From: a bacterium | GTDB lineage: Bacteria > Ratteibacteria > UBA8468 | Length of the DNA stretch: 5,744 nucleotides | Assembly: GCA_030637775.1 (NCBI GenBank) | Contig: DAOWFY010000034.1 | Coordinates: 1 to 5,744, forward strand | Reading direction: 5' to 3' | Shown here: piece by piece, positions 3,688-5,744 of the stretch | How positions within the stretch are numbered: position 1 is the stretch's first letter | Layout of the letters: every line of letters begins with the position of its first letter | The notes under the pieces: model-generated | Told to the model about the DNA's origin: nothing | Seen by the model: the letters and a program-made list of their open reading frames with translations, nothing else | Database searches by the model: none | Program-made: the position numbers and the translations under genes

Positions 3688-5744
3688 ATGTTTGAAAAAA
3701 TTGAGAAAAGGAAGGGGCAAATAGTAAAATTTGAAGCGGAAAAAATCACTACCGCCATTGGAAAGGCCGGAGCCGCTACCGGCGAATTTGAGGAGAAGGT
3801 TGCGCAAAAGTTAACTCTCAAGGTATTAAGTTTAGCGCAGAATCTAATTACCGATAGAGTTCCTACCGTTGAGGAGATTCAGGATGTGGTGGAGGAAGTT
3901 TTACTCTCCTCTCCTTACCGCAAAACCGCGCGCGCCTACATTATCTATCGTGAGCAACATGCGAGAATCAGAGCAATTGCTACCGCCGCAAGTCTCGATT
4001 TGGTTGATCAATATTTAGCTAAAAGCGATTGGCGGGTCAATGAAAATAGTAATATGACATTTTCTCTGCAAGGGTTGAATAATTACCTTTCTTCCGAGGT
4101 TACCGCCACTTACTGGTTAAATAAGATTTATCCGGCCGAAATCCGGGAGGCTCATCTGAAGGGAGATTTTCACATCCATGATTTAAGTATCTTTTCTACC
4201 TATTGCGTGGGCTGGGACCTTTTTGACCTTTTGGTTCGTGGTTTCGGTGGTGTCTCCGGTAAGGTAGAAAGTAAGCCGGCAAAGCACCTGCGCGCTGCTC
4301 TTGGCCAGATCGCCAATTTTTTCTATACCCTTCAAGGCGAGTCCGCGGGAGCGCAGGCCTTTGCTAACTTCGACACACTTCTCTCGCCTTTTGTCCGCTA
4401 TGATCACTTAGATTTTCCGCAGGTAAAGCAGGCGCTCCAGGAGTTTATCTTCAATGTTAATGTGCCTACACGGGTAGGGTTCCAATGTGTTTCAGAAGAT
4501 ACTGAAATATTAACTCCAGATGGATGGCAAGGTTATAACGAGATAAAAAAGGGAAGCGTAATAAGAGCTTTTAATATAAGAACTAAAAGGATAGAAAATC
4601 AGACGGTGAATTATGTTTTTAAAAAGAATTACCAGGGTATTATGTATAACTTGAAAAATCGCATTCAAGACCAACTGGTTTCTCCTCGGCACAGAGTTGT
4701 GAGAAAAAAATTCCAAAGTGATAGATATATTTTGGAACCTATTGAAGAGATTGTGAAGTTGAAATCTCCTTTTATTGTTCCCATCGCTGGGAAAAATTCA
4801 AATAAGAAGGCGAAAATCAGTGATAAACAGATAAAATTGATGGCCTGGATTATCAGCGAAGGAACAATAGAGCGCCCCACAAAATACCGATGCTGTTATC
4901 GAGTAAGTATTTATCAATCTAAAATTAATAATAAGGAAAATTACCAGGAAATCATAAATTTATTGAATGATTTTAAGATAAAATATTCAGAAGCTGAAGC
5001 TTCTTCCCTGGGAAATAATGTTAAGAGAATGAGATTAAATGCCGAAAGTTCGCGAAAAATCCATCAATGGTTCGGTACAAAAGAAAATATTCACTTTATT
5101 CCCGATATTTTGCTGAATCTGAATCAACAACAATCACGCTTATTCCTGGAGACATATTTGAAGGCAGATGGATTTGAGAATTGCAAAATTTCCACAACCG
5201 ACCCCGCATTGCTGGAAGATTTACAGATAGTGGTGGTTAATAGCGGCTATAGTCTTACTACTCTCAAACGTAAGCCAACGATTGGTAAAAAAGAGATTTA
5301 TGTTTTAAGGATAATTAAGCATCAAGAGACATATATTCAAAGGGTGGAGAAGGTGAACTATAAGGGCGTTATCTGGTCTCCCCATACGAAAAATGAAACA
5401 GTTATTGCCAGAAGAAAGGGAAAGGTATTCATTACCGGCAATACTCCCTTTACCAATATCACCCTAGATTTAACGCCTCCGGCATATTTTGCTAAAGCGC
5501 CGGTTATCATTGGGGGAAAACCACAAAAAGAGACCTATCAGGAGTTTCAGGAAGAGATGAATACCATTAATCGGGCTTTCCTGGAAGTAATGGTCCAAGG
5601 AGATGGCAAAGGGAGGGTCTTTACATTTCCGATACCAACATATAATATCACCAAGGATTTTGATTGGAAAAACCGTAATACGAAATTGCTCTGGCAGGTG
5701 ACCGCCAAATATGGTATTCCCTATTTTTCCAATTTTATTAATTC
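3688..5744 (+). CDS. nrdD: Anaerobic ribonucleoside-triphosphate reductase, intein-containing (C-terminus beyond window)
   Basis: NrdD reduces ribonucleotides to deoxyribonucleotides under anaerobic conditions, using a glycyl radical installed by NrdG. An N-terminal ATP-cone (about 3-97) begins KIEKRKGQIVKFEAEKI. The reductase core follows, with FHIHDLSIFSTYCVGWDL (161-178), SKPAKHLRAALGQ, NFFYTLQGESAGAQAF and TRVGFQ. C173 is a likely active-site cysteine by family comparison, though I cannot prove the alignment. The core is interrupted after Q266 by an intein (267-585) and resumes with TPFTNITLDL. Of 685 residues visible, 366 are host protein, about half of a usual NrdD. The rest of the core, the C-terminal zinc site and the glycyl-radical motif lie beyond the window, as would any nrdG. 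The gene follows nrdR and the ATP-cone gene, so repression by NrdR is likely. Confidence 0.97.
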   Translation, partial: MFEKIEKRKGQIVKFEAEKITTAIGKAGAATGEFEEKVAQKLTLKVLSLAQNLITDRVPTVEEIQDVVEEVLLSSPYRKTARAYIIYREQHARIRAIATAASLDLVDQYLAKSDWRVNENSNMTFSLQGLNNYLSSEVTATYWLNKIYPAEIREAHLKGDFHIHDLSIFSTYCVGWDLFDLLVRGFGGVSGKVESKPAKHLRAALGQIANFFYTLQGESAGAQAFANFDTLLSPFVRYDHLDFPQVKQALQEFIFNVNVPTRVGFQCVSEDTEILTPDGWQGYNEIKKGSVIRAFNIRTKRIENQTVNYVFKKNYQGIMYNLKNRIQDQLVSPRHRVVRKKFQSDRYILEPIEEIVKLKSPFIVPIAGKNSNKKAKISDKQIKLMAWIISEGTIERPTKYRCCYRVSIYQSKINNKENYQEIINLLNDFKIKYSEAEASSLGNNVKRMRLNAESSRKIHQWFGTKENIHFIPDILLNLNQQQSRLFLETYLKADGFENCKISTTDPALLEDLQIVVVNSGYSLTTLKRKPTIGKKEIYVLRIIKHQETYIQRVEKVNYKGVIWSPHTKNETVIARRKGKVFITGNTPFTNITLDLTPPAYFAKAPVIIGGKPQKETYQEFQEEMNTINRAFLEVMVQGDGKGRVFTFPIPTYNITKDFDWKNRNTKLLWQVTAKYGIPYFSNFIN
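4486..5442 (+). mobile_element. Intein with LAGLIDADG homing endonuclease inside nrdD
   Basis: An in-frame insertion of 319 codons (nrdD residues 267-585) that splits the sequence FQ/TPFTN. It starts with Cys267 in the usual block A form (CVSEDTEILTPDGW). Block B is SPRHRVV with His335 (the usual form is TxxH). The two endonuclease motifs are LMAWIISEGT (384-393) and FLETYLKADGF (486-496), with acidic residues E391 and D494, so a LAGLIDADG (DOD) enzyme looks intact. The C-terminal block ends KVFITGN, with Asn585 as the splicing residue and Thr586 as the +1 nucleophile. The penultimate residue is Gly584 instead of the usual His. Splicing would restore GFQTPFTN, a conserved NrdD stretch. The DNA is clearly more AT-rich than the flanking nrdD sequence, which fits horizontal acquisition. 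Confidence 0.95.

Noticed and set aside
4183-4880. Minus-strand open frames within nrdD and the intein (4183-4407, 4510-4716, 4665-4880)
   Set aside because: They are antisense to highly conserved NrdD and intein blocks and show no domain of their own.

Overview
The window looks like chromosomal DNA of an anaerobic bacterium of moderate GC content. The evidence is a class III (oxygen-sensitive, glycyl-radical) ribonucleotide reductase gene, the bacterial regulator NrdR, and near-consensus sigma-70 promoters. The species cannot be named from sequence alone. The frequent AGA/AGG arginine codons and the two-domain CBM9-like protein would fit an uncultured anaerobic lineage, but that is only a guess.

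The window has two divergent transcription units that meet at about 2372-2466. The leftward unit (minus strand) has two genes overlapping by 8 bp. The first is a short ABC-type ATPase (2372-1716) that keeps Walker A but has lost the catalytic glutamate and the switch histidine. The second is a membrane-anchored protein with two CBM9-like domains (1723 to beyond position 1), open at the window edge. That gene explains the whole first 1.7 kb, which otherwise looks empty on the plus strand.

The rightward unit is a deoxyribonucleotide-synthesis cluster: nrdR (2466-3011), a small protein made of an ATP-cone plus a second cone-like segment (3094-3678), and nrdD (from 3688, running off the right end). 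nrdD has an ATP-cone of its own and is interrupted by a 319-residue LAGLIDADG intein (4486-5442), inserted at an FQ/TPFTN junction in the reductase core. The three proteins carry three clear nucleotide-binding cones and one partial one, so the cluster looks built around sensing the ATP/dATP balance.

The control region is compact. Two perfect TTGACA elements lie back to back in one palindrome and drive divergent promoters with 17-bp spacers. Two NrdR-box-like sequences 30 bp apart overlap the nrdR promoter and abut its start codon, which suggests autoregulation. Between nrdR and the ATP-cone gene lies a palindromic element of about 175 bp. It begins exactly where NrdR family proteins normally end and appears to have given NrdR a tail of about 36 residues. 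A 24-bp sequence containing a -10 element occurs on both sides of nrdR in inverted orientation.
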